Source of the DNA: Kappaphycus alvarezii
Taxonomy: Eukaryota; Rhodophyta; Florideophyceae; Gigartinales; Solieriaceae
Assembly: GCA_002205965.3 (NCBI GenBank)
Contig: NADL03000509.1
Span: 49,942-113,941, forward strand
Length of the DNA: 64,000 nt
Direction: 5' to 3'
This document shows positions 1-12,035 of this stretch, piece after piece. The position numbers and the translations under genes are program-made. The notes under the pieces are model-generated. The model was given only the letters and a program-made list of their open reading frames with translations, was not told the origin of the DNA and did not search any database. Each line of letters begins with the position of its first letter. Within the stretch, counting starts at the first letter, position 1.

Positions 1-45
1 CAAAACCTCGAATGCGTCAAGGCGCCAACCGCCGAATATTCAAAA

Positions 46-1075
46 GGGGGAAATTTGGGTTGCTGTACTGATTAGAGATGTAGGACGGCTATTTTCCGAG
101 ACTAGCGAGGGCCAGGTCTGTGTATTGGAGAGTGTTAAAAGCAGGCCGAGTTAGGCCGGACGATCTCACAAGGCTGGTGTGAGGCCAGCCGTAAGGCATG
201 CTGCGCTGGAGGAGACCGTCGCCGCAGCTTGTCTTTGCATGAGGACAGGTCGCACCCGCCCGAAGGTCTCAATGGCTCGCACGGCAACGTGCCTGGTCGC
301 GCCTGTCAGCACCGCGAATGCGTCCGCGTGCCACCCGCCAAGAGTGGATATCGGCACTGGGATCATTCGGGAACTGGCATGTGTGGTGATAAAGTCTTGA
401 TACCTCCTGAACTTTCACGCTTTCGCATTGTCTGAGATGTCAAGTAGTTGAAACATCGGGCTCATGTGTTTGAGGGAGTAAGTGGAGTGATGAATAAAAC
501 ATCGAAAAAGCCTGTCCCTCCGGTGCCCCTTGTAGCCCTGATGTCTGGCCTCGTGCTGTGTTGGCCGTTGAGACTGGGGCCCCATGACCGGGTGCCGGGC
601 GGCCTTTGCTAAGTCTGACGTGAGGATTGTAAACTGGCGATCGTGACGATCGATTCGGTCTCGGCAATGCAAGCAGTGCATAAGGTGGTCACCGAAGATG
701 TTCAGGGTTTCCGGGCAGTTGCTGCTTGGGCACGAGGTGTTGGGGGCGAAGAGTGGTACTTGGCAGTGGTATCGGAACCAGACGGAGAAAGCTTTGGGAG
801 CAACGTGTGTCTTAAGGCCCTCGCATGGTGCGCAGTATACCCATTGTTGCAGCGCCGGGGAGGCCCATCGACGAGCGAAAAGCTTGTCTTCTGCTGTCGC
901 CAAGGGGTATTCGTTCTTGAGCCGCTTCGTGAATTGCATCCGTCAGCTTCGTTAGCGAGAGTGGGTTGTTGGGGCAAAAAGCGCTAAAGGGAACTATCTT
1001 CGACGGCGGACTCAAACGTGAAGCCAAGCATTTCAAACAGCGACGTATCGACTGAAGATACCAGAGCAATTTGGC
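46..1075 (-). mobile_element. LINE fragment 1, 3' part (restriction-like endonuclease type)
   Basis: This is the 3' part of a non-LTR retrotransposon on the minus strand. Reading down from about 1069 it shows the region after the reverse transcriptase. A cysteine/histidine cluster lies at about 732-670 (residues around CPSSNCPETLNIFGDHLMHC), followed by RHD and an LAKAARHPV segment. Nearer the 3' end comes the PVPISTLGGWHADA motif (about 366-320) that closes the restriction-like endonuclease domain. Fragment 61229-64000 carries the same blocks in the same order, for example GDSRRQAFRSSM, FGDHLMHC and STLGGWH, so the two are one family. The frame is broken in several places. The 3' end appears to be the C-rich terminus, read on the plus strand as GGGGGAAATTTGGGT at 46-60. 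The RT is missing, consistent with the 5' truncation usual for LINEs. The 5' limit near 1075 is approximate. Confidence 0.75.
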
Positions 1076-1568
1076 GCGAAAATCAATACCGTTCCTGCTT
1101 AAAATAACACTAACCAGCGGTAGAGATACGCAGGAGACTGTTTTCAGTCAGAGCGCTTACAACGGCGATAAATCGCAGTCCAGGGATAGAGTACAAATTT
1201 TTTCATGAACGCCATATACGATTCACTGAGATACCTGACATTGTTCTCGACCTCGGTTTTCGGACGGCATCGAATGGAAAATCAGGAACAGCAGAATCAA
1301 TCAGGCTCTCAACCAGCTAAATATCTTACGCCGTATCCTAAAGACTCCCTGTATCCGCACCTTCGCCACAGAAGGACTAGTGAAGAGTCGGAAATGAATT
1401 TAGAGCACAAGGAAAAACGCTTGCAACGTTCTCGTTTTCAACGAAGCAGCATTTTTGGATATACAAACGACCACATCTTCCATACATTAAAATAACTCCA
1501 AATTTTCCCACTGCAGAAGGTATTTCTGAAGAATAAAACTAATAAAACCGAGTCGGATGGGCTGGTCA
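1076..1568. other. Unassigned spacer, left flank of element B
   Basis: No gene is recognised here. A 96-codon open frame at 1205-1495 (plus) is rich in Ser, Gln, Arg and Glu, lacks any motif I know and may be chance. The segment is the 5' flank of the nested Ty3/gypsy element. The five bases before 1569 (GGTCA) do not match the five after 21391 (GGCTT), so no target duplication is visible. Confidence 0.3.
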
Positions 1569-1578
1569 TGTAACAATG

Positions 1579-1658
1579 TCTCTGTTACACGACTGTGTAA
1601 TAGAGACTTGTTCGTTTTTGTTATTTCAGTTCTCTATTACACAGTTGTGTAACAGAGA
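1579..1658. repeat. 28-bp hairpin in the element B LTR
   Basis: The arms 1579-1606 and 1631-1658 are reverse complements over 28 bases with a single G-T position. The loop is 24 bases (1607-1630). Each arm is itself close to palindromic (TTACACGACTGTGTAA). The right LTR keeps the same structure in a less perfect form at about 20970-21050. Confidence 0.9.
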
Positions 1659-1845
1659 AACTGCATCGTCTTGAATGCATTAGAAGTTTGATTTTCCTTC
1701 AAAGTTTTTATTGGACGTGGAGCCCCACGTCATCGTTTTATACACTTGGTTATATTCTAGATAATACAATTCTATAGTTACAACTCTACTTTCTAGTAAG
1801 TTCTACTGAGCTAACAAAGTATAGAATTTCCAGAATAGAGCTACA

Positions 1846-1850
1846 GTACT
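1846..1850. repeat. Target duplication of copia element C, left copy
   Basis: GTACT precedes the left LTR of element C. The bases after the right LTR (15491-15495) are GCACT, one mismatch. The intact LTR of element B at 21237-21241 reads GTACT at the same place, which fixes this as the insertion site. Confidence 0.8.
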
Positions 1851-2305
1851 TGTTGTGGAAACTGGGGGTTTGGCGTCTCAATCCGCCGTGGGGTACTCAG
1901 TTCTGAGTGCTACGTGCGCAACGTAGCCAAGTCAGGATGATGTAGGTCAATGTCGGTCCCAACCCTAATCTCAGTGGAGTTGGGCGAGCTAGAGAAACCG
2001 GACGAGTTGTTCAGTCTGGTTTACCGATGAGACGCTTAGTATTCAAGGTAGAGGTGGTCGATGCCGAGGCGCGGTCGCAGACTATTACTGTGTCCCGCCG
2101 AGGCGTCGATGACGGGATTGGCTTCCTTGTTTTGGATCTACAGCACAATCAGCTATGGATCAACAATACAATCAAAATCAACTGTAAGCTACAGTTGCAC
2201 TTGTGACTGTAATTGTGAAGACTTCCTCTCTTAAAAGACCACTCTTTGGATGAACGTCTGACGCAGTGAGCGGTTTGAATGACTTCTCGTCACTTTGCCT
2301 CAACA
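1851..2305 (-). repeat. Element C LTR, left copy (3' LTR)
   Basis: It begins TGTTG and ends CAACA, a perfect 5-base terminal inverted repeat, and aligns with 15040-15490. By eye the two copies are about 92-93% identical. Confidence 0.92.
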
Positions 2306-3888
2306 GATGCTCCGCTGGAAGTCCGAGAACCGCTGTCGTTTCCAGTGGTGTAGATGACGAACTGCTGGACGGGGTGCGAAAACTTGTGGACTTGGTGGTT
2401 TTCCTTATCTCGATGTCCATCCAAAAAAAACGGGCTTTATACTTCGGCCCTCCTGTCTCGGAATGTTTGATCACGAGAAAGAACCTGGATGGTATTATGT
2501 TGGGATTTGCGCCGGCATCTTCTGCTAGAATGATTCGAAAGGTATATCTCTCGATTAGTACAAGTAGTTCCCTTCGCTTGGCTTCGTCAAACTCGGCGCA
2601 GTTCCCACGAGGGTCTCCGATAGGGAGAACTTCTGAATAAAGCACAAGGGAGGGTTCTTTATCATCATCAGTCATCATCTCGTCCATAGACTGCAGGCGA
2701 GTGTGCGGAGCTGGTCGGAGCTGTACCTTGTTAAAGTCACGGGGCCAGTTCTTTCTCCGACATGCAGTCGGACTTGTTTTCTGTTAACTGACGCTATTAG
2801 GTGCGGTCCAGTATACTGCTTGATCCTTTCTCTGTAGACGTATGAAAAGTCACCCGGAATGTAACTGTGGTCTGAGGCAGGGGGCGGGGTAGTGCGAAGG
2901 CCGCGTTGCATCAATTCGCGGGAGACCAATCGTTTGTACTCGGCTTGCGCTGTCCGCAAGGCCCTGAATCGTTCCTTTGGGGTGGGAAATTCTTTCGGTG
3001 TCAGTGTTGGTGCCCTAGGGAGGACGCCGAAGACGAGGAGTTGGGGGCAAAGGCCGTCTGGTCCAACGGTGGAGTTAATGGCGTACACAGATAGAGCGAG
3101 GCAGACGTCGGCTGGTAGCTGGGGGTGGTCAGTTCTTGTCTTGCGGTAAATTCGTCGGAGTAGGCCGTGGTAGGTCTCTCCACTGCCCAGTGAGTTATGG
3201 CTTTCGGTCCCTATGTGGCGGAGCTCGATATTTGCTAGCTCGCAACTGAATTCACATTCCTTTGACATGAACACAGATCCTTGATCGGTGTGCATGCTCT
3301 CTGGAAAGCCGATGTACAATGCGGACCATGCCTTTAGGAAGGCGTTTTATACGCTAGAGGCGTCTAGAGACTTGAGGAATACTGCGTTCTGGAACTTCGT
3401 TCCGACATCCACGATATGGAGGACGGGAAGTTGCCTTCTACCCGGTTTTTTTTCGAGGTAAATGATATCTAGGAGGACTTCCTGGTTGAAGCGGATGGCG
3501 TCGGCAAACTTGACGCTGAACACTAACTGTTTCGGGAGTACTTCTGGCATGTATCACACGATTGTCGGATTTCTCCTAGGATACGCATGGTTTCTGGAGT
3601 GAGCTGGTCCGGCTTGGCACGGCGAAGCAAGTTGTATATATTCCTCGTGGATGGGTGTAGAAAGTGCCTGTGGAGACGTTCGAGCTGGGGTCCGCTGAAG
3701 ATAGTGGGTCTTTCCATGTCCCATTCCCAGTAGAGTAACCCGTGCCTTCGAGTGATTGGTACCCGCCATTGCTCTCGGACGCACTCGGGTTTGTCAAAGA
3801 CGGAGGGGAAAAGCAGGGAGTACTTATGTAAAACGTCCAAACCGATGAGTAGTGGGATATCTTGTGGGACGACGTCGATCCAGAAGTG

Positions 3889-3893
3889 GAGGA
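3889..3893. repeat. Target duplication of chromovirus A, left copy
   Basis: GAGGA here matches GAGGA at 14393-14397. With one copy removed, the copia protease sequence reads straight across the junction, which confirms the insertion site. Confidence 0.9.
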
Positions 3894-4658
3894 TTTGAAG
3901 GAACCTGGCCTTTTATTTCCGTGCGCGCATACTGTTCTCACTACAGTACGGACAGGCTGCCCTATCATGGTCACTAGTTTCGTGCCACGTGTGATTACCA
4001 CGTTTTAGGGCCACGTGTAGGGCCAAGGCAATTACATTTATTCCCTTAATTATCCCTTTATTTTAGTAATTACTGTAGGACTAATTAGCTGACAGTGCCA
4101 CAGTAGGTGGCACCGTTACTACTTAGGGCCGTCGGCCTTAGGATCACTACAAGTAAACCGGAGAACCAATGGACCAACTTCCATCCCCAAAATTCCCTGA
4201 CCAGCACCACCGAGACTGGAGTAGTCCGATGTAGTTTGTCTAGGTTTTGCCTAGTTGAGTGACCGGCAAGCCTAGCGCTGCACGGTATCACTACAGTTAG
4301 ACCAACTAGCGTGCGTCCGTAGTAGGCGGCGCTACTAGCTAGTGTCCGTAGTGGACACAGTGACCGGAGTAGTCACATTTTACTAACCCTTTCGGGCGTT
4401 TCCCGGAGTAGGATCGCCTACCATAACTAACCATCTCCCTCCTCTTTTCTCCTTTTCTCCCCTTATTACTTCTCAAATCCCCACTCCAGGCCCGCCTGCA
4501 GGATCCTAGGGCGCCCTCCTAGTCCTTTTCGAGCGCGACCTACGTTCGCTCTACCCTGCTACTTTCGTAGCTGTCTAGCCCAGCTAGACTGGTCTCCTGA
4601 AGAAGCTTCGCTTCTAAAAACCCCACCTGGTGCGTGGACCTTCCAGTAAATTCTAGTA
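3894..4658 (+). repeat. Chromovirus A left LTR
   Basis: It aligns with 13633-14392 and ends TTCTAGTA. A candidate primer-binding site starting TGG (TGGTGTGCCGACC, from 4663) follows four bases later. The LTR holds several hairpins, for example GTGCCAC/GTGGCAC at 4095-4113. Confidence 0.88.
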
Positions 4659-4662
4659 AAAG

Positions 4663-4678
4663 TGGTGTGCCGACCTAG
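4663..4678 (+). promoter_or_regulatory. Candidate primer-binding site of chromovirus A
   Basis: TGGTGTGCCGACC lies four bases after the LTR end. It starts with the TGG expected to pair with a tRNA 3' CCA. The tRNA is not identified. Confidence 0.4.
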
Positions 4679-7600
4679 AAAGGTTTTCCTTTCTATGGAA
4701 CCACTGAGTGGATTTTTTGAAGGAAAACCTTCTATTTCGTTTCGTGGTTTGTCCCACTGAAGGAATGCAAGATGCTTCTTGCTTCGGATGCGAACAGCCA
4801 GGGAAGAACTTCGGATCGCGCTTTGCGAAAAGTTCCTCGTGTCAAGTACTCCAACAATGGAGAAGGATCGCGTACTTCGCGACCGCGTAATCAGCGAACT
4901 CCTGATCCTCTTCCCAAGCTGGATCGTCCCAGTTGGTGGAACAGATTACGGGCGAAACCTTTCAAGTTGCTCAACCACCGGCGATGCCGGAAGAGTCGAA
5001 CCGGATTCCCCAAGTTTCAACAAAGGCCGAAGACTTGGCCGGATCTGGATTTGAGGATGTCCCTCAAGTTTCACTACCTCCCGAGCTTCGCTTGGTAATG
5101 GCGCATTTCGAGCAAGCACTCGAAGATCGTGTGACCGTCTTCCAGTCAGCGCTGGAAGAGAAGACGAAAGAGAAGGAACACTCCTTCCACACGACTCTCC
5201 GTCAGGAGATGGTTGCCTTATGCAAAGAGGAGCGAACGGTACCGGATGCTACTGAAGTTGGCCGGCTCGTCGGAGCCACCACGGCCGACACCTCTCTCGA
5301 GCAGAAGTTCGAGGACCTCAAACAGGAGCTAGAGGTGGAAAAGCGCAAGGTTTCGGACTTGCGTGATCAATTGCGGGAGCTTGCACTCCGCAGAGATCAT
5401 TCTCCGGCATCTAGCCGGAGCCCCGTACCAAAAGTTACAAGCGACGACTGTCCTTTCAAGCCCTGCCCGTGACCAAGGCCCAGGGTGCCCCGGACTCCAC
5501 TGTCGCGCTTGTGACATCAGTGGGAAGCCGCGGAGTGTCCGCAGTGACTCCTCCGAGCGACTCAATCGCTGGTTCCAGAACAATCTGGGAAAGAAGGCCC
5601 GCAAGGCCGAGGCAGAGGATATCTCCGAATGGAAAAACCGTGGGGAGCGAGAACTTACCCCCCAACGATAACCCTGGGTAGGTCCCAGATATGAGGGTCT
5701 CAGAGAGATCCACCCGGCTGAGCCGTATTTTGCTCGCGTCTTTTCGTATGGCAGGCATCGCCTGCGCAACACCGACCAGAACATCGGTCGTGACGTGCTC
5801 GCCGATACTAGCGACCATTACAAACGCCTCAAGCATTTGCTTGGCGCGCGTAAGTTTGATGGGTCAGATCCCATCTCAATCATCCCGTTCTTGTCTTCGT
5901 ACAAGAAGGTATGAGATAACAATCGCGTAAATGAGGGAGCCGTCCTCATCCTGTTACCACACTTTCTCTCGGGTGAGGCCGAAGACCATTTCGAAGCCAA
6001 CTTCGAACTTGGCGAAGAAGGCAGTGGAGGATTCGACTCCTACCCTGGAGCAGTGCAGTTCTTGCTGCGCATGTACGCCACCGATCGCACCATCGAGAAG
6101 GTGGTCGAAGACATCGAAAAACTCCTGCACAACCCGGATGAAACGGAGCTAGCCTTTGCTAGTCGCCTGCGCAAGAATGCGAGGTTCTATGGTGCTGTGT
6201 ACACCGAGCAGGACCTCATCACGCGCTTCGTAAGGGGATCCTTACCACACTTGAAGCTGTTGCCTCAAATTGAGCGTCAACACGCTCAGACTCTCGACAA
6301 CCCGAGGACTTTTCTGGACTTCGTGGAGAAGGCCGCAGCACTTAGGGACGCACACCGCGCCCTTGTGCAGAAGCAGGCACCCCTGCCAAGATCATCCCGG
6401 AGAGCAGCAGCCCTTTTCGTGGATATCATCGACGGGGTAACCGCCTCTCAAGAGCGCCGCCGAATGGCCGCTCGACACAATGGCGATCGAGTATTCGCCT
6501 TACATCCGGAAGAGGATATCGCCTCTTCAAGACCGCATCACTCAGCAACAGAGTTCGAGTCAGCCCGTTCACGGGTTTGTCAGGAGGAACCTGACGCAAC
6601 ACTAGCCGTGATACCGGCACGTAACCCGCGGCGCCCGCCGTAGACACAGCCCACCAAGAACCAGAAACCTGGTTGGGTTAAAACTGAATATCAACCCACA
6701 GATATTCGCTTTGAGTGCTACCGGCTGGGAAATCGTCGTCCCAACTGTCCAGATCAGGGTAGACCTGATGAAGACCCGCATTTTGCGAGGGTCGTCCAGG
6801 AAAACTACAACAAGTTGTCCGAACAACAGAAGGATTTCCTTCGAGCCGTAGGAAGAGCACCGCGCTTCCTAACTGTGGACAGAAAAGGTCCGTCTTCTGT
6901 TCAAGAAGGACCGGAACCGCCGGTGAGATCGGAATCACCATCGAGGGAAGCCTTGATTATTGCAAAGAAGGATGAACGACATGTCTCCTTCTCGGACACC
7001 GATGTTCCGACAGAGTCGGAAAAATAAGAGGGATCTGCCACAACAAGAATCCCCCGGCGGAACCCCTTCCCTCGAGGGGACGGTCGGGCGTTCCCGACTT
7101 GGACCTCCAAAGGTAGGAATCCTACCTAGGCCTTTTGGCCTTCCCCGCCACGTCACAGTGGAGGAGTATCGAGCAGATCCTATCTGCTACCTATTGCGAT
7201 ACAACTACAAGGTTGTCGCAGAACTTGGGGTCACCCAAGATATGCTTCAAGCATACAACACCGTGTTTGACGCCGGTGCAGGACCAAACTTGGTCAAGGC
7301 AGCTTTCCTGCCAGAAGAGGTTGTTGCTAACGCCAACCGCGAACAAGAGATAGTTAGCCTATCTAGTGCTTCAAACCATCGTCTGAAGACAATGGGATTG
7401 GTAGCATTGACGCTACGCATTGGGGACTTGACAGTCAAGCAACCCTTTGTAGTCGTCGAGGATCTCGGCGCCGATGTTATCATCGGTACTACCTTCATCG
7501 ACCGGCAGGTGGAACTCATCCTCATCCGTTGTCGAGAGGTGGTCCTCTGTAGCGGAGCTACGGTGCGGATCCACAAAAGACCCGCAACGGTACCGTTTCG

Positions 7601-10600
7601 TCGCGTATCAGTGGAGACGAAACCGTTCTACGAGGAAGTGCCTCGAAACAAGCTCGTGCGGACCACCCGCAGTTTTGAACTGCCTCCCGAGTCGGAGACA
7701 GTCGTGGAAGTTCAAGCTTCCCTTCAAGGGGATCTCTTATTGGAGACATACACAAGGTTATACCGGAAGTCTCAGATAAGCCTGAGCAATGGCATAGTCT
7801 CAACTCAACCGAGCGAGCCATTCTTGGTTAAGATCGCGAACTTCTCAACCAAGACGCGAGACCTGGCAAAGGGCCAGATAGTAGGGTACGCATCGCCGAT
7901 TCCCGATACTGTACTCGAGGTTAACCGCGATGAGAAGAAAACAGGCCAGGAGGAAACGCCTGTGCTGTCGCAACTCGGCCCTGCCGATGAGAAGCTGGGG
8001 GTTGATGACCTTGACTTGTCGCACCTCACCCCCGACGTACAGAAGAAAATACGAGCAACGCTCGGTCAAACACGAAGCTATGTGGTCAGGCCACCTTGGT
8101 AAAATCCGGGTAGCGAAACACCGGATAGACATGATCCCTGGGTCAGTCCCAGTGAGATCACACCCCTATTGCGCCGGCACAAGGGCCCGCGAAGTGGAAA
8201 AGGAAGAAGTCAAGCGAAAGATTGACGAGAAGGTGATTGAGCCCGCTCAATCGGAATTCGCCAGCCCTGTGGTGCTGGTGCGCAAACCAGATGGGAGCAA
8301 GCGGTTCTGCATTGACTACCGCAAGCTCAACGCCATTACGGTCAAGGACAGCTACCCGCTGCCCCGTATAGATGAATGCTTAGACTCCCTGGGTGAAGCG
8401 ACGGTATTCAACGCCTTAGTTTTAACTGCGGTTACTGGCAAATACCTATCCGCTAGGCGGACAAGGAAAATACAGCATTCGTCTGTCATAAAGGCTGTTT
8501 CTGGTTTTGCCGGATGCCTTTCGGGCTGTGCAACGCACCAGCCACGTTCCAGCGTACGCTCGACATACTGCTGGCAAGATACACGTGGAAGTCTTGTTTG
8601 GTATACTTGGATGACATAATCATCCTCTCCTAGTCCGATCGAGGAGCACCTCGATCATGTTGAAGAAGTGTTCAAGGTACTCCGAAATTCAGGAGCTTCC
8701 CTGAAATTGAAGAAGTGTTCGTGGGTCACACCCACGGTGAACTACCTCGGCCATGTTATTCTGCCGGGCAAACTCGAGATTGCCTCGAAGAACATTGAAG
8801 CGGTGAAAAATTTCAAACCGCCGCAGACGAAAACGCAACTGAGGAGTTTCCTTGGTCTTTGTAATGTGTATCGGAGATTCGCCCCGAACTTCTCCAGAGT
8901 GGCGGCACCACTCAACAAGTTGTTGAAGAAGGGAAACACTTTCCAACTTCCAGAGCTTAACTCTGACCAAATGGAAGCGTTTACTTCCCTGAAGCAGGCA
9001 CATATCGAGCCGCCTGTGTTGAGGTTACCTCAACCTGATCTATCCTACTCGGTGGACACCGATACGTCCAACGAACAAGTATGTTGTGCCCTACTTCAAG
9101 AATACCCGGATGGCACTCGCCGTCCTATCGGCTATTGGAGCCGCTCGCTCGGTCAAGCCGAGATAAATTATTCCACGAGCGAGAAGGAATGCGTCGCTGT
9201 TGTATGGGCAGTACAACTGCTCCGCCCGTGCCTTGAAGGGGAAGAATTACAACTCTTCACAGATCACCAGGCGTTACGCTGGTTGATGATATCCACCGAC
9301 ACCACCGGTCGGTTGGCTCGCTGGAAGTTACGCCTCCTTTAGTTCGAATTCACCCTTGGATACCGAAAGGGGGTGACGAATCAAATAGAGGATGCTATAT
9401 CTCGGTTGCATACAGAGGGAGAAACGGAGTTCGCCGGAGATTTGGAAGTACCTTGCTGCCTGGTCGAAGCTGAGGAGGAGTCCTCAGTCCTTGAAGAATG
9501 TTCCTTCGGATTGAGACTTTCCCAAATCCTAAACGAAGTAAGGACACCCTTGTTGAAACACGGAATATTCCGACGTGTTGTTTCCAAACGCAGGAAGCCT
9601 GCGTCGGATCCATTGAGCCTGCGTCGGATCCATTGAGTGTCATGGACCTCAATGACATCGACTGTGAAGACAGTCTGGACCACGAGTTAGTCTCTTTTGA
9701 CGCGATCTCGGTAACCGAGCCAGCGCGTGAGCTGGAACCGCTCACAATGGAGGAGATCATCCGAGAACAAGAGAAGGATAACTTCTGTAAGCAAGTGAAG
9801 GACGCCTTCACCACTGACGAACGTAAAGTTTGTGACTTTAAGATCGAAAAGCGTGGACTGGTCGTGCACCTAGCGAAGATCGACGATGCAGTACAGATCT
9901 ACGTCCCATCGTCGCTACACTCGCGCGTGCTAATGATATCTTATTACGCAAAGATGTCCGGGCATTGCGGAGGAACAGGAATATACATGACCTTATGTCG
10001 TACTTTTTACTGGCCCAGCATGACGCTAAACGTCTCCAATATCGTGCGGCAATGTACGAGCTACGAGAAAGAGCGGATCGCTCTTAGGAAGCATGCGAAC
10101 TTCCTCAAGTTATTCCCAGCCTTGAGCCCACTCGAGTTTGTGGGGATCGACATCCTCCGTCCCTTACCAAGGACTTCCTTGGGCTATCGATATCTGTTTG
10201 TCATCACGGATAGATTTTAGAAGCTTGTTCGATCAGTTCAATTGCGAAACGTTACCGCAGTGACGATCACCAAAGCATTCTGCAAAGAATGGGTGTTCGT
10301 ATACGGGAGTCCCGTATATTTGCTATCTGACAACGGAGGTCAGTCCATCAGAAAGTTCTTCCAGAGCATGTGCTCTGTCTTGGACACGCGTAACCTGTTT
10401 ACGACGGACTATCATCCGCAGACCAATGGTCAGACGGAAATATTCAACAGGACAATCCTGTTGGCCTTGCGTTTTTAGCAGTGAGCATGGAAGGGACTAG
10501 GACCAGTTCCACTCAACTTTAACCTACGGTTACAACAATACTGTGCTCAGGGCAACCGGTCACACCCCATTTGAGCTGGTGCTCAGTCGGGCCCCTCACC

Positions 10601-11398
10601 CACTCGCCTTGAAGGGAGTGAGGTCAATTGAGCTCGAGGATGTACATCCGGGCCAAGTGAAGCGACACTTCTACGATCTGTTGAAGGCCCTTTTGGCAAC
10701 TTCAAAGAAGAAGTTGAGCAAAGTTCAACGTGCATACAAGCGTGATTGCGATCCGCGCTTGCGACCCAGTACTGAGGATATCTCAGTAGGTGCCTCGGTC
10801 TTTGTCAGCCGCGAGAGGGCAAAGAGCGATGAGACAAATGCGCAGAGCAGCGAGCCGGTTGACAATCTACCGGAGCAAAAGCTCCGAACGAAGGCGCTGG
10901 GTCCATACCCCGTTGTGAGGGTCACCTCAAATACAGTCACCATCCTTCGAGACGGACTTGAAGATACGGTATCTCAAGACCGCATATCGAAGGCACCTAC
11001 CCGGTCAATGCAGAGTGCAAATCAATCAGTTACAACTGATATTCAAGGAAGTCAGGACATCCCTGGCTCGGGAGTCACAACCCCGTCCCCTTCTCAGCAA
11101 GGGACGTAATCATCTCAGGATACCCCTATCTCAGGATAGCCCTGAATCGATATCGGTGGAGAACCCAAACCCCACCGCAGAACAAGAAAAAGAAGCCCCG
11201 CTTCTTCGTTTAGGTCGGAGGGATCACACCCCCGACGTGGATGACAATCCACAGGAAGCGACGCTTCGTCGTTCCTCCCGCCTTGCTGCACAAGGCCAGG
11301 GACAACCGAGGACAAATCTGACTAATGAAGATTTGACTGCATCTGGTACCCGATGGCAGAGAAAAGTTAGGACGGCCTCATCGAAGTTCCGGTTGACT

Positions 11399-11542
11399 TT
11401 GGTCCCTATGAATTCGATCGGATAGTCGATCACGATCTTGACAGCGGATTTTACCGCGTCCGCTGGACGAACTATTCACCCAGTGATGATACCTGGGAGC
11501 CCAGGTTATCAATCACTTACAAAGCGGTGGCGCAGTACCACT
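11399..11542 (+). other. Chromodomain at the C-terminus of chromovirus A
   Basis: The translation shows the chromodomain signature: YEFDRIVDHDLDSGFYRVRW, then TNYSPSDDTWEP, ending in ITYKAVAQYH and a stop. The aromatic positions (Y/F, W, Y, W) of the fold are present. In chromoviruses this module binds methylated histone H3 and steers integration towards heterochromatin. Here it is part of a fossil element. Confidence 0.9.
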
Positions 11543-11629
11543 GACGCAAGCGGCTGAGACTACCTCAGTACTACCCTCCATCTGAGTAAAAACCAGATGG
11601 CCAAACAACAAGGAGACCTTTGGGTAACA

Positions 11630-12035
11630 CCAATGGGGGGACATCCCCATTGGATCACTGTTAACCAGGCACCCTGGTGTTTCACGCGGGGAGTGGGGGG
11701 GGACCTGCTCGCGCTGGCGCAGACTAGGATTCCTAGTTAATGTGGTGAAACAATCAGGATTAACTGGTGGGGACGACTTTTATAAGAAGACACATCCGTC
11801 TATCAGGACTACCTGATAATGGTTTATAGCCATGGAGAATTACGTTGCTATGTGGAGGACCACCTCCACTTTCGTATTGTATAGGGCAACCGTACTATGC
11901 TCCCAACAGAGAGCATAGTGCCCTGTGTATTTTATAGTCGAACACCGGTACCCGGTGCTGACCTTATATCAGTTAGGTATCCTAACTACATACGACTTGG
12001 TCGTAGTACTTCTATCTGAGGAGGCCTACCTCCTC
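11630..12035. repeat. Cluster of ten short perfect hairpins in chromovirus A
   Basis: Successive perfect inverted repeats were read by eye, each with different arm sequence. They are at 11630-11653 (arms of 9, CCAATGGGG), 11664-11678 (6), 11801-11818 (7, TATCAGG), 11852-11869 (7, GTGGAGG), 11894-11919 (9, ACTATGCTC), 11943-11957 (6), 11971-11987 (7, AGTTAGG), 11991-12005 (6) and 12018-12035 (7, GAGGAGG). A further weaker one is at about 11740. Loops are 3-8 bases. No protein-coding frame is recognised across this stretch, which follows the chromodomain. Confidence 0.85.

Larger units (their letters stand above)
1569..1850 (+). repeat. Element B left LTR, first piece
   Basis: It starts with TGTAACA and aligns base for base with 20960-21240. 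The LTR is interrupted after GTACT by the copia insertion and resumes at 15491. It contains a long inverted repeat near its start (1579-1658). Confidence 0.9.
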
